Positions 17,663-29,161 of a DNA stretch of 64,000 bases are shown piece by piece (position 1 is the stretch's first letter; every line of letters begins with the position of its first letter). Source of the DNA: Pseudohoeflea sp964511625 (GTDB taxonomy: Bacteria > Pseudomonadota > Alphaproteobacteria > Rhizobiales > Rhizobiaceae); the NCBI GenBank assembly GCA_964511625.1, contig CAZEJG010000002.1, positions 124,001 to 188,000 on the forward strand, in the 5' to 3' direction. The translations under genes and the position numbers were made by a program. The notes under the pieces are model-generated. The model saw nothing but the letters and a program-made list of their open reading frames with translations, did not search any database and was not told the DNA's origin.

Positions 17663-19107
17663 GGCGTCTGCTTCTTGGTCAGGTTCGTGTAGATTTCGGT
17701 ATAGCGCATGGCGCTGCGGTCCCAGCTGACATCGGACTTCATGCCCTGTTTCTGGATCTTCGACCACGTCTTGCGGTCCTCGAAGGCGCGGATCGTCCGC
17801 TGGATGGCGAGGCGAAGGGCGTCAGCGGTCGCGGTGCCGAAATGAAAGCCCGTAGCCGCACCCGCGGCGAGGGCCGCCTCGTTGGCGTCGATCACCGTGT
17901 CGGCGAGGCCGCCGGTATGGGCGACCACCGGCACGCAGCCGTAGCGCAGACCGTAGAGCTGAGTGAGGCCGCATGGCTCGAAGCGCGAGGGAACGAGGAT
18001 CGCGTCGCCGCCCGCCTGCATGAGATGCGAGAGCGGCTCGTTGTAGCCGAGGACCATGCCCACCCGGCCGCGATGACGTGCGGCGGCGCCGAGCAGTGCA
18101 CCTTCCAGTGCCCGGTCGCCGGAACCCAGAACGGCCAGCCGTCCGCCCATGGCGACGATATCGTCGATGGTCTCCACCAGCAGATCCATGCCCTTCTGCC
18201 AGGTCAGGCGGCTGATGACGGTAAAGATCGGTCCCTTGTGTTTCGTGTCGAGTTCGAAGCGTTCGGCGAGCGCCTTGCGGTTGGTCTTGCGCAATGCCAG
18301 CCTGGTGATGTCGTAGTTGGCCGCGATATGCGGATCGGTGGCGGGATTCCAGACATCGGTGTCGATGCCGTTGACGATGCCGTAGAGATCGGCGGCGCGG
18401 GCGTTGGCGACGCCGTCGAGGCCCATGCCGAATTGGGGGGTCCGGATTTCCTGGGCGTAGGTGGGGCTGACGGTTGTCAAGGCATTGGACCAGAGCATCC
18501 CGGCCTTGAGGTAGCTGACGTCGCCGTAATATTCGAGCCCGTCCATCGAGAAGGCGGAACTGTCGAGTTCCAGTCCGCCGAAGATGTCGGCGCCGAACTG
18601 GCCCTGGAAGGCCAGATTGTGTACCGTCATGACTGTGGGCGTCCCGGTTGCGGGACCCTGGGCGAGATAGAGCGGCGTGAGCGCTGCCTGCCAGTCATGC
18701 ACATGGACGACGTCGGGCTGCCACTTGGGCACGGCACCCTCGGCGATCAGCGCGGCAGCCTTGGAAAAGGCAGCGAAGCGGCGCCAGTTGTCGCCGAAAT
18801 CTTGGCCGGATGCATCGATGTAGGGACCGCCCGAACGGTCGAAGAGTTCCGGCGCGTCGAGCAGGAACCACTCGATACCCTCGGCCTTGACCTGGTAAAG
18901 TTTTGCCTCGGTACCGAGAAGCTTCGGCAGCGGGATCGACTTCCGCGGCTTGCTGATCTTCTCCATCACCGCCGGGTAGGCTGGCAGCAGCACCTTCATG
19001 TCGACCCCGTAACCCGAGAGCGCAGCGGGCAGGGCGCCCGCCACGTCAGCCAGCCCGCCCGTCTTGATCAGCGGATAGGCCTCGGAGGCGACAGAGAGCA
19101 CTTTCAT
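17659..19107 (-). CDS. glgA: Glycogen synthase (ADP-glucose)
   Basis: A GT5 glycosyltransferase of 482 residues that adds glucose from ADP-glucose to glycogen chains. KTGGLADVAGALP (Lys15) is the ADP-glucose-binding motif. HVHDWQAAL (about 140) and PSRFEPCGLTQLYGLRYG (about 375-392), with the catalytic Glu, complete the family signature. It begins five bases after glgC ends and overlaps pgm by four bases. Confidence 0.97.
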   Translation of the reverse strand: MKVLSVASEAYPLIKTGGLADVAGALPAALSGYGVDMKVLLPAYPAVMEKISKPRKSIPLPKLLGTEAKLYQVKAEGIEWFLLDAPELFDRSGGPYIDASGQDFGDNWRRFAAFSKAAALIAEGAVPKWQPDVVHVHDWQAALTPLYLAQGPATGTPTVMTVHNLAFQGQFGADIFGGLELDSSAFSMDGLEYYGDVSYLKAGMLWSNALTTVSPTYAQEIRTPQFGMGLDGVANARAADLYGIVNGIDTDVWNPATDPHIAANYDITRLALRKTNRKALAERFELDTKHKGPIFTVISRLTWQKGMDLLVETIDDIVAMGGRLAVLGSGDRALEGALLGAAARHRGRVGMVLGYNEPLSHLMQAGGDAILVPSRFEPCGLTQLYGLRYGCVPVVAHTGGLADTVIDANEAALAAGAATGFHFGTATADALRLAIQRTIRAFEDRKTWSKIQKQGMKSDVSWDRSAMRYTEIYTNLTKKQTP

Positions 19108-19112
19108 CAGGT

Positions 19113-20375
19113 TCAGAGCTCCAGACGATCAATCATGGCCTGGGTGATCAGGCAGACCCCATTCTCGGTGCGGCGGAATCGCTTGGCATCGAGTTCGGGA
19201 TCTTCGCCGACGACGAGGCCCTCGGGAATGATGACGCCGCGGTCGAGAACCACCTTGTCGAGACGGGCGTGTCGGCCGATCTCGCATTCGGGCAGCACCA
19301 CGGCGTCGGTGAGGCTCGAATAGGAGTTGGCACGCACGCCGGTGAAGATCAGCGAACGCAGAAGGGCTGCGCCTGAGATGATGCAGTCGCCAGAGACCAG
19401 CGACGAGACGGCAGAACCGCGCCGGTTCTCCTCGTCATGGACGAATTTCGCCGGCGGCTTGATCTCGGCATAGGTCCAGATCGGCCACGAGCGGTCGTAG
19501 ATGTCCAGATCGGGGACCACCTGGGTCAGGTCGACATTGGCCTGCCAGTAGGCGTCGATGGTTCCGACGTCGCGCCAGTAGGCTTCGGACTCGAGCGAGG
19601 CCCGCACGCAGGAATGGGTCAGGCGGTGCGCCTGCGCCTTCCCGTGCTTGACGATGTAGGGAATGATGTCGCGGCCGAAATCGCGGTTGGAATTGGGGTC
19701 GGCGGCATCGCGGCGGAGTTCCTCCATCAGGAACTTCGTATTGAAGACGTAGATGCCCATCGAGGCGAGCGCCTTGTCCGGCATCCCGGGGATGGCCGGA
19801 GGATCGGCTGGCTTCTCGACGAAGGCGATGATGCCGTCCTTTTCGTCGACATGCATGACGCCGAAGCCGGTGGCTTCCATGCGGGGCACCTCGAGACAGC
19901 CGACGGTCACGTCGGCGCCCGAATCCACATGCTGCTGGAGCATGAGTTCGTAGTCCATCTTGTAGATGTGGTCGCCGGCGAGGATGACCATGAACTGCGG
20001 ATCGTAGTCCTCGATGATGTCGATGTTCTGGTAGACCGCGTCGGCGGTGCCCTCATACCACTGCGTTTCGGAAACGCGCTGGCTCGCGGGCAGGATGTCG
20101 AAACTCTCGTTGCGCTCGGGGCGGAGGAAGTTCCAGCCGCGCTGCAGGTGGCGGATCAGAGAGTGCGCCTTGTACTGGGTGGCCACGCCGATGCGGCGGA
20201 TACCGGAGTTGATCGCGTTCGACAGCGCAAAATCGATGATGCGGGTCTTGCCGCCGAAATAGACGGCGGGCTTGGCGCGGGTGTCGGTCAGTTCCTTGAG
20301 CCGGCTTCCGCGTCCGCCGGCCAGCACGTAGGCCATTGCGTCGCGGGCCAGGGGCTGATGTCGCTTAACGTCCAT
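19113..20375 (-). CDS. glgC: Glucose-1-phosphate adenylyltransferase
   Basis: Makes ADP-glucose from glucose 1-phosphate and ATP, the regulated step of glycogen synthesis. The 420-residue protein has the nucleotide-binding AYVLAGGRGSRLKELT (15-30), KPAVYFGGKTRIIDFALSN, the IYKMDYELML metal region and GIYVFNTKFL near the sugar site. The N-terminal RDAMAYVLAGGRG arginine and lysine-rich segments match allosterically regulated bacterial enzymes; alphaproteobacterial forms usually respond to fructose 6-phosphate and pyruvate, which I infer only from the lineage. It lies 31 bases after glgB. Confidence 0.97.
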   Translation of the reverse strand: MDVKRHQPLARDAMAYVLAGGRGSRLKELTDTRAKPAVYFGGKTRIIDFALSNAINSGIRRIGVATQYKAHSLIRHLQRGWNFLRPERNESFDILPASQRVSETQWYEGTADAVYQNIDIIEDYDPQFMVILAGDHIYKMDYELMLQQHVDSGADVTVGCLEVPRMEATGFGVMHVDEKDGIIAFVEKPADPPAIPGMPDKALASMGIYVFNTKFLMEELRRDAADPNSNRDFGRDIIPYIVKHGKAQAHRLTHSCVRASLESEAYWRDVGTIDAYWQANVDLTQVVPDLDIYDRSWPIWTYAEIKPPAKFVHDEENRRGSAVSSLVSGDCIISGAALLRSLIFTGVRANSYSSLTDAVVLPECEIGRHARLDKVVLDRGVIIPEGLVVGEDPELDAKRFRRTENGVCLITQAMIDRLEL

Positions 20376-20406
20376 GTCTTCCTCCCATGTTCGGTTTTCT
20401 CCCGCC

Positions 20407-22607
<2,201 letters not shown>

Positions 22608-22611
<4 letters not shown>

Positions 22612-25076
22612 GAGCCCGCCTGCCAAATCTCAGAAGCGTATTGCCGGATCGTCCGGTCGGACGAGAACCAGCCGGTATGGGCGGTGTTGCGGATGGTCTT
22701 TGAGTACCAGGCCGCCTCGTCGAGATAGAGTTCGTCGACATGGCGCTGGGCGGCCGCATAGGCGTCGAAGTCGGCCGTCAGCATGAACCAGTCATGATCG
22801 TAGAGACCCTGGACGAGGTCCTTGAAGCGGTCCGGATCGTCCTGCGAGAACACGCCGGAGGCGATCGCCTCGAGCGCCTGGGCGAGATCGCGCGAGGATT
22901 CGATGATCTGCCGAGGATCATGGCCGTTGGCGCGGCGATCGGCGACTTCGTCGGCGGTCAGGCCGAAGATGACGATGTTGTCGTCGCCGACATGTTCCTT
23001 GATCTCGACATTGGCGCCGTCAAGCGTGCCGATGGTGAGCGCTCCGTTGAGCGCAAATTTCATGTTGCCGGTGCCCGAGGCTTCCATGCCGGCGGTCGAG
23101 ATCTGCTCCGACAGGTCGGCTGCCGGAACCATTACCTCGGCGAGCGAGACGTTGTAGTTCGGGATGAACGCGATCTTCAGCAGGCCACGTACAGCGGGGT
23201 CGTTGTTGATCACCTTGGCCACGTCGTTGATCAGCTTGATGATCAGCTTGGCGTTGTGGTAGCTCGGCGCCGCCTTGCCGGCGAAGAATTTTACCCGCGG
23301 CACCCAGTCGCGTTCGGGATGGGTGCGGATCTGCGAGTAGTGGGCGACGGCCTCGACCACGTTCATCAGCTGGCGCTTGTATTCGTGGATGCGCTTGATC
23401 TGGATGTCGAACATCGCCGACGGATCGACACGGAGGCCGAGCCGGCGGGAAACGAGGTTGGCGAGCCGCACCTTGTTCTCGCGCTTGACGGCGGCGAAGC
23501 GGGCCTGAAACTCGCTGTCGTCGGCGTATTTGGCGAGATCGGCGAGCTTCGTCGCATCGTCCATGAAAGCGTCGCCGATCGTGTCGCGCAGCAGCGAGAC
23601 GAGGTCGGGGTTGCACTGCATGAGCCAGCGGCGCGGCGTGATGCCGTTGGTCTTGTTGTTGATGCGGTCGGGAAACAGGTTGTGCAGGTCGCGGAACACC
23701 GTCTGCTTCATCAGATCGGTGTGAAGGGCCGAGACGCCGTTGATCGAGTGCGAGCCGAAGAAGGCGAGATTGCCCATGCGCACGCGGCGTTCGCCGTCCT
23801 CCTGGATCAGCGAGATCGAGCGGATCTGGTCGTCATTGTAGCCCCGTTCCTTCCAGGCATGGCGCAGGATCTTGGCGTTGATGGCGTAGACGAGCTGCAT
23901 GTGGCGCGGCAACAGCCGCTCGAACAGCGGCACCGGCCAGCTTTCCAGCGCCTCGGGCAGCAGCGTGTGGTTGGTATAGGCAAAGATGTTCTGCGTGATC
24001 TCCCAGGCTTCGTTGAAATCGAAGGCGTGGATGTCGATCAGGAGCCGCATCATCTCGGCGACGGCAATCGCCGGATGGGTGTCGTTGAGCTGGATCGCCA
24101 CCTTGTCGGGCAACGAGCGCAGGTCGCCATATTGCTGGGTGTGGCGGCGTATGATGTCCTGCAGCGACGCGGAGGAGAAGAAATATTCCTGCCGCAGGCG
24201 CAGTTCCTGGCCGGCCGGGGTGCCGTCGGCGGGATAGAGCACGCGGGCGAGCGATTCCGCCTTGTTGCTCTCGCGCAGCGCGCCGATATGGTCGCCGGCA
24301 TTGAAGGCGTCGAGAAGGATCGGGTCGATCGGTTCGGCTGTCCAGAGGCGCAGCGTGTTCACGCGCTTGGCGCGCCAGCCTACCACCGGCGTGTCGAAGG
24401 CAGTGGCGATCACGCGTTCCTGCGGCTTCCAGCTGCAGCGCTGGGTTTCGCCGCCGTTCTCGCCGAGCGCTTCGACGGAACCGCCGAAACCGACCTCGTA
24501 GGACGATTCCTGGCGCTCGAACTCCCAGGGGTTGCCGTGGGCGAGCCAGGTTTCGGGCAGTTCCACCTGCCAGCCGTCGCTCATCTGCTGGCGGAAGAGG
24601 CCGTGGACGTAGCGGATGCCGTAGCCATAGGCAGGCACGTCGACGGTGGCCATGGACTCCATGAAGCAGGCCGCGAGCCGGCCGAGGCCGCCATTGCCGA
24701 GTGCGGCGTCGGGCTCCAGGGCAGCCACCGCATCGAAGTCCACGCCGATCGTGTCGAGCGCCTCGCGGACTTCTTCGAGCAGCCCGAGATTGGAGACCGC
24801 GTCGCGCATCAATCGGCCGATGAGGAATTCGAGCGACAGGTAGTAGACGCGCTTGTCCCCGCGCTCATAGGTTTCTCGCGTCGAGGCCATCCACTTGTCG
24901 ATGATGTGGTCGCGGATGACGTAGGCGGTCGCCTTCATCCAGTCATTCGGCTTGGCCGAGGCGGGATCCTTCCCGATCGAATAGGTCAGCCGCCGGACGA
25001 TCTCCGCCCCGAGATCCTCGGGCGTGAAATTGCGGGGCTCGGGAGGAGTTGCATCGGTCTGCAGGGGCTTGTTCAT
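22608..25076 (-). CDS. glgP: Glycogen/starch/alpha-glucan phosphorylase
   Basis: A GT35 enzyme of 822 residues that releases glucose 1-phosphate from glycogen ends. The pyridoxal-phosphate lysine is Lys673 in EASGTGNMKFALNG, followed by the GTLDGANVEI signature. LGNGGLGRLAACFMES (about 125) and INDTHPAIAVAEMMR (about 330) are typical. I start at ATG 25076 (MNKPLQTDATPP); 20 further upstream codons in frame have no family resemblance. It is the first gene of glgP-B-C-A-pgm-glgX, so synthesis and breakdown genes share one message. Confidence 0.96.
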
Positions 25077-25360
25077 GGGCGGTGTCCTCAGGGGTAAGTC
25101 CTCATGCCAGTCCAACTCTCCTCCAACACCAGTCAATCAGGCTCAAAGACCTGATGCAACGAAAGTTTTCAGGACAGAAAATGAATCTGTTGCATTGCGG
25201 CACCCCGGCAAGGGGCGTCGCACGGTTTTTCCGCAAGTACTTGCAAGACGAGAGAATATCTGGCGGCTTGAGACCCTGCCGGGGTTTGCTGCCACCCTCC
25301 GGCCCTACGCCGCAACGGCGATCCGGAGAAGCGGAGGGGCTGGACTTCCCGGCGAATGCT
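25077..25360. other. 284-bp gap between the B12-protein gene and glgP
   Basis: No coding sequence is convincing. Apart from the inverted repeats at 25202-25285 I see no classical terminator with a T tract, so the glg operon may have its own promoter here, may receive read-through from dxs and the B12-protein gene, or both. Confidence 0.4.
25202..25285. promoter_or_regulatory. Inverted repeats in the glg operon upstream region
   Basis: ACCCCGGCAAGGG (25202-25214) and CCCTGCCGGGGT (25274-25285) are inverted with one missing base, 59 bases apart. Between them lies a perfect 12-bp palindrome, GCAAGTACTTGC (25233-25244). The block sits 126-209 bases before the glgP ATG and downstream of the B12-protein gene on the same strand. 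It may combine an operator with a terminator-like fold. Confidence 0.4.
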
Positions 25361-26287
25361 TCACCCGGCGGCGTGTTCTGCCAGGCTGAGCACTTCCATC
25401 GCCGACCGCGCCACGATGTCGGCTTTGGCGCCCTTGAACCGGTCCGGATAGGCGAGGACCGCAGCGCCGCCGATCGCGATTTTGGTCGGGCTGTTCTTCT
25501 TCATCGATCGGTACCGCTCCACCGTGAGTTCGCAGTCCCTTACCTCGTCGAGCTGTCCGATCGACAGGCCGAGGAGATCATACTGGTGGGACGACAGCCG
25601 CATGAAGAGGGAATCGCCGATCTCGAGATCGGCTCCGCCGTCGACGATCCAGCCCATGTCGCGGAAGCACATCGTCACCAGGTTCACGCCGAGCGTGTGC
25701 TTGGTCCCGTGCGATTTCGCAAGAAGGATGCGTTTCTGCGCGGTTTTCGGCGTGTTCTGGGCACTGAAATGGATCAGATGGTTGACCACGTTGCTCAGGC
25801 GGGTGGATGCGACGGCGATCTGCATGAAGTCCGCGTCGTCGTTGCACCAGTAATTGCCGAGTTCGGTTGCGAGCGGACACAGCAGATGAATGGCCAGCGT
25901 CTGCAGGGGAATGCTCGATTCCAGCAACTCGTCGATCAGCTCCCGGTGATGCCGCGGATCCGGATCGATCAGGGTTTTGAGGAAAAGGCCGCGATAGGAG
26001 ATGGCCTTGTCCACGGCCGGCATGCGACGGGCGCGTTCGTTGAGTTCCGGATGAAGGCGGTCATCGACAGTTTGAAGCGGACGCGGACCGCTTGCCGTCT
26101 CGCCACCCGGATGCAGGGCGCCGACCAGGTTTGAAACCCGGTTGCGCACGGCCTGTTCGAGAACCGTCAGTTCCTGCGTCGAGAGATGTCTGGTCGGCAC
26201 ACTGTCAGGTCCGGCCTCGCCCCTGAAATCGAATTCGGAGGCGCTGTTCCTGTCGGGCTCATTGCCGCTGTATTCCTTACTGGCCAC
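25361..26287 (-). CDS. Cobalamin-binding AerR/PpaA-like regulator, PGC-edge paralog
   Basis: A 308-residue protein. Residues 1-95 are polar and unassigned. LGNYWCNDDADFMQIAVAST (about 143-162) has the LG..W..D...F pattern of the helical part of B12-binding SCHIC-type domains, and a Rossmann-like domain follows with SHGTKHTLGV (His197 plus HxxG, the lower-ligand loop pattern), GWIVDGGADLEIGDS and LLGLSIGQLDE. The PGC regulator AerR at 34.5-35.5 kb has the same layout. It has no DNA-binding domain, so it probably acts on a partner such as PpsR. I start at GTG 26287 because GGAGG lies five bases upstream; TTG 26302 is the longer option. It follows dxs by 104 bases on the same strand. Confidence 0.75.
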   Translation of the reverse strand: MASKEYSGNEPDRNSASEFDFRGEAGPDSVPTRHLSTQELTVLEQAVRNRVSNLVGALHPGGETASGPRPLQTVDDRLHPELNERARRMPAVDKAISYRGLFLKTLIDPDPRHHRELIDELLESSIPLQTLAIHLLCPLATELGNYWCNDDADFMQIAVASTRLSNVVNHLIHFSAQNTPKTAQKRILLAKSHGTKHTLGVNLVTMCFRDMGWIVDGGADLEIGDSLFMRLSSHQYDLLGLSIGQLDEVRDCELTVERYRSMKKNSPTKIAIGGAAVLAYPDRFKGAKADIVARSAMEVLSLAEHAAG

Positions 26288-26391
26288 TTCCCCCTCCAAC
26301 AACGCTTTCTGTGCTTTTTATTACTCGAGCGCAGGTAAAGTTTACTACATCGGTACCCGTTCGCCAATCGAGGCGCGGATCGGTACTTTTC

Positions 26392-28287
26392 TCATGACAC
26401 CACACGGTCTGCGGCATCGGCGGAACCAGGCTGCCATGTCGACCACCCGCCGGGCATTGCGGGCATGTCGCTCGCTTCCCTTGAAAGGGTCTGGCGAACG
26501 AGGTCGGCGATCTGGCGGGCATTCAGGCCGGCTTCGGCGTACATCTCATGCGGAGACGCCTGCGAAATAAACCGGTCCGGCAATGTCATGGTCCTGACGT
26601 CGCATCGCCCGTCGAGCATGCCGTGTTGCGCCATGTGGTGCAGGACGAGCGCGCCGAACCCACCGGTGGCGCCTTCCTCGATTGTCACGAGCAGCCGGTG
26701 TGTCGAGCAAAGATCCTCGATCAGATCGGCATCGAGCGGCTTGGCAAAGCGTGCGTCCGCAACGGTCACCGAAATTCCCATGGCGGCGAGAAGCGCGCGG
26801 GCCTCCAGGCACTGGTCCAGCCGCGCGCCGAAGGAGAGAATGGCGGCGGTGTGCCCGATGTCGACGATACGTCCCTTGCCGATCGGCAGGAGCGAAGCTG
26901 ACGCAGGCAACGGCCGGCCGGTGCCTTCGCCGCGCGGATAGCGAAAGGCGATCGGTCCCGTATCGTGGTGCGCGGCCGTCTTGACCATGTTGACGAGTTC
27001 GACCTCGTCGGCAGCTGCCATCACCGTGAAGTTCGGAAGGTTGGCGAGATAGCCGACATCGAAGGAGCCCGCATGGGTCGGTCCGTCGGCGCCCACGAGC
27101 CCGGCACGGTCGATGGCAAAGCGGACAGGCAGGTTCTGCAGCGCGACGTCGTGGGCGACCTGGTCATAGGCTCTTTGAAGGAAGGTCGAGTAGATCGCAC
27201 AGAAGGGCCGCATGCCGCTGGCGGCAAGTCCGGCGGCGAAGGTCACGGCGTGCTGTTCGGCAATGCCGACGTCGAAGGTGCGGTCCGGATAGTACCGCTC
27301 GAAAAGATCGAGGCCGGTCCCGCTGGCCATCGCGGCGGTGATCGCAACGATGCGGTCGTCGGTTTTCGCTGCCTCGATCAGCGCATTGGCGAAGACCTTC
27401 GTGTAGCTGGGCGCGCTCGGCGTGGACTTGACCTGCTCGCCTGTCGCGACGTCGAACCTGGCGACGCCATGATACTTGTCTTCGGCGGCCTCGGCATGCG
27501 GATAGCCGGCGCCCTTGCGCGTCAGCGCATGCAGCAGCACCGGGCCGTCGCCGTTGTCCTTGAGAATGCGCAGGGTGGCGAGCAGTGCCGGGATGTCGTG
27601 GCCATCCACCGGCCCGTGATAGGCAAAGCCGAGATTGCGGAAGACATTCAGTCGCTCGGTCGCCGGATCGGACGCCTTGCCGAGATCCGCGAGATGGGCG
27701 GAAATGGCCCCCGTCGGAGGAGAGATGGACATGGCGTTGTCGTTGAGTACGACGATCAGTCGCCGGTTCTGCCATCCCGCATTGTTGAGGCCTTCATAGG
27801 CCATGCCGGCGGTGAGCGCGCCATCGCCGATCACGCAGACGACATGTCCGGTATCGCCTCTGAGATCTCGCGCGACGGCAAAACCGAGGGCGGCTGAGAT
27901 CGAGGTCGACGAATGGGCCGCACCGAACGGATCGTAAGGGCTTTCGCCGCGCCGCGTGAAACCCGACAGGCCGTCCTTCTTGCGCAAGGTCTCCATCCGG
28001 TCGCGTCGGCCGGTGAGCAGCTTGTGCGGATAGCATTGATGACTAACGTCCCAGATCAGGGTGTCGCGGGGCGCATCGAAAACCGAATGAAGGGCGACCG
28101 TCAGCTCCACCACGCCAAGGCCGGAGCCGAGATGGCCGCCGGTCCGGGAGACCACGTCGAGGAGCTCCGAGCGCAATTCGTCCGCAAGACGGGCAAGCTC
28201 GGTATCGGTCAGCCGCTTGAGATCACCGGGGCAATCAATCCGGTCAAGCAGCGGTGTAAGGGACGTCTTACCGCGTTGGATGCTCAT
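26392..28287 (-). CDS. dxs: 1-deoxy-D-xylulose-5-phosphate synthase
   Basis: Condenses pyruvate and glyceraldehyde 3-phosphate, the entry step of the MEP isoprenoid pathway. The 631-residue thiamine-diphosphate enzyme shows GGHLGSGLGVVELTVALH (50-67), the cofactor motif GDGALTAGMAYEGLNNAG (154-171), and FDVGIAEQHAVTFAAG (about 370) with the catalytic Glu. This copy at the PGC edge probably serves carotenoid and bacteriochlorophyll-tail synthesis; a second housekeeping dxs may exist elsewhere. A TGT-N12-ACA operator lies 136 bases upstream. The B12-binding gene follows on the same strand. Confidence 0.97.
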   Translation of the reverse strand: MSIQRGKTSLTPLLDRIDCPGDLKRLTDTELARLADELRSELLDVVSRTGGHLGSGLGVVELTVALHSVFDAPRDTLIWDVSHQCYPHKLLTGRRDRMETLRKKDGLSGFTRRGESPYDPFGAAHSSTSISAALGFAVARDLRGDTGHVVCVIGDGALTAGMAYEGLNNAGWQNRRLIVVLNDNAMSISPPTGAISAHLADLGKASDPATERLNVFRNLGFAYHGPVDGHDIPALLATLRILKDNGDGPVLLHALTRKGAGYPHAEAAEDKYHGVARFDVATGEQVKSTPSAPSYTKVFANALIEAAKTDDRIVAITAAMASGTGLDLFERYYPDRTFDVGIAEQHAVTFAAGLAASGMRPFCAIYSTFLQRAYDQVAHDVALQNLPVRFAIDRAGLVGADGPTHAGSFDVGYLANLPNFTVMAAADEVELVNMVKTAAHHDTGPIAFRYPRGEGTGRPLPASASLLPIGKGRIVDIGHTAAILSFGARLDQCLEARALLAAMGISVTVADARFAKPLDADLIEDLCSTHRLLVTIEEGATGGFGALVLHHMAQHGMLDGRCDVRTMTLPDRFISQASPHEMYAEAGLNARQIADLVRQTLSREASDMPAMPGGWSTWQPGSADAADRVVS

Positions 28288-28714
28288 AGCGTTTCCTCCC
28301 CCGCATGAGCCCGTTGTCCTCTTGTCTGCCGTAAGCTAGCTCCCGAGCAAAAACCGGAGTGCGTGTCAGCAAAACGCCGATGGACGACGGTCTGGACACA
28401 TCCTCACGCGTTCCGGGGCAAGTGTAAACTCCTTTTTACACTCGCGGCGGAACCGAAGCGGCAGAAATGACTTTCTGAGGGCGAACCCGAAAGGCCAGCA
28501 CCGGCGATGACGTTTGAATCTTCTCGGGATTCCGACCTTTGCCAGGGGCGGGTTGATTGCTCGTATGGCCAGCCAATTTATCGGGGCATATCGTTTGCAT
28601 TTGTCCCGCGAAGGCCCGTAATGTTGAGTATGCTGCAGATCAGGATTGCGGGTCAGCATTTTCACCGGCCTCGACGTGTGGCCATACCGGCGAAAAGAAT
28701 ATCGAGGTCGAGAC
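28288..28714. other. 427-bp divergent intergenic region between dxs and tspO
   Basis: It should contain the dxs promoter (minus) and the tspO promoter (plus). The only strong element I see is the PpsR-type site at 28423-28440. Open frames here have no recognisable protein character. Confidence 0.6.
28423..28440. promoter_or_regulatory. Putative PpsR/CrtJ operator upstream of dxs
   Basis: TGTAAACTCCTTTTTACA fits TGT-N12-ACA exactly and is a dyad (TGTAAA...TTTACA). It is 136 bases before the dxs ATG and 275 before tspO. I found no second adjacent copy. Confidence 0.7.
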
Positions 28715-29161
28715 ATGGCTGCCGTCGTTTTCATCGTTCTTGTCATCCTGGCAGCTTCCAGCGGCGCGATCTTCAAGCCCGGAGATTGGTACAAGGGGCT
28801 GCGCAAGCCGTCCTGGACGCCGCCGAACTGGGCGTTCCCGGTGGTGTGGACGATCCTCTACGTCATGATCGGGATAGCGGGCTGGGAAGTCTGGACGCTG
28901 GCCGGATGGTCGCTGGCGCTCTTCTTCTGGGGCGTGCAGATCGTGGTCAACGCGATGTGGTCCTGGCTCTTCTTCGGCATGCGGCGCATGCAACTGGCGC
29001 TCGTCGACATCGGCGTCCTCTGGGTGTCGATCGCCGCCTTCATCGTGACGGCGTGGCCGATTTCGATGCTGGCGTCGCTTCTGTTCGTTCCCTATCTGGC
29101 TTGGGTTACGGCGGCCGGCCTTCTCAACCGCTCGGTCATCCGCCTCAATCAGCCCGCCTGA
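28715..29161 (+). CDS. tspO: TspO/MBR family tryptophan-rich sensory protein
   Basis: A 148-residue membrane protein with five helices (about 1-18, 42-62, 67-90, 97-118, 122-140). PGDWYKGLRKPSWTPPNWAFPVVWTILY is the family signature region (quoted here as PSWTPPNW around 33-40). TspO binds porphyrins and in Rhodobacter affects photosynthesis gene expression in response to oxygen. I start at ATG 28715 because the MAAVVFIVLVIL helix begins there; 23 codons upstream are unrelated. Its 3' end overlaps the convergent orf92 by 13 bases. Confidence 0.93.
   Translation: MAAVVFIVLVILAASSGAIFKPGDWYKGLRKPSWTPPNWAFPVVWTILYVMIGIAGWEVWTLAGWSLALFFWGVQIVVNAMWSWLFFGMRRMQLALVDIGVLWVSIAAFIVTAWPISMLASLLFVPYLAWVTAAGLLNRSVIRLNQPA

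Noticed and set aside
14395..17692. Long plus-strand frames opposite glgX and pgm
   Set aside because: Same shadow pattern in GC-rich DNA; no motifs.
26335..26345. GTAAAGTTTAC dyad upstream of the B12-protein gene as a PpsR site
   Set aside because: On the minus strand it reads TGT then 12 bases then CTG, not ACA, so it does not meet the operator pattern; it is short enough to occur by chance.
28366..28806. 146-codon minus-strand frame in the dxs-tspO gap
   Set aside because: Rich in Arg and Pro without hydrophobic pattern; it crosses the tspO start and the PpsR-type site, so it is unlikely to be coding.
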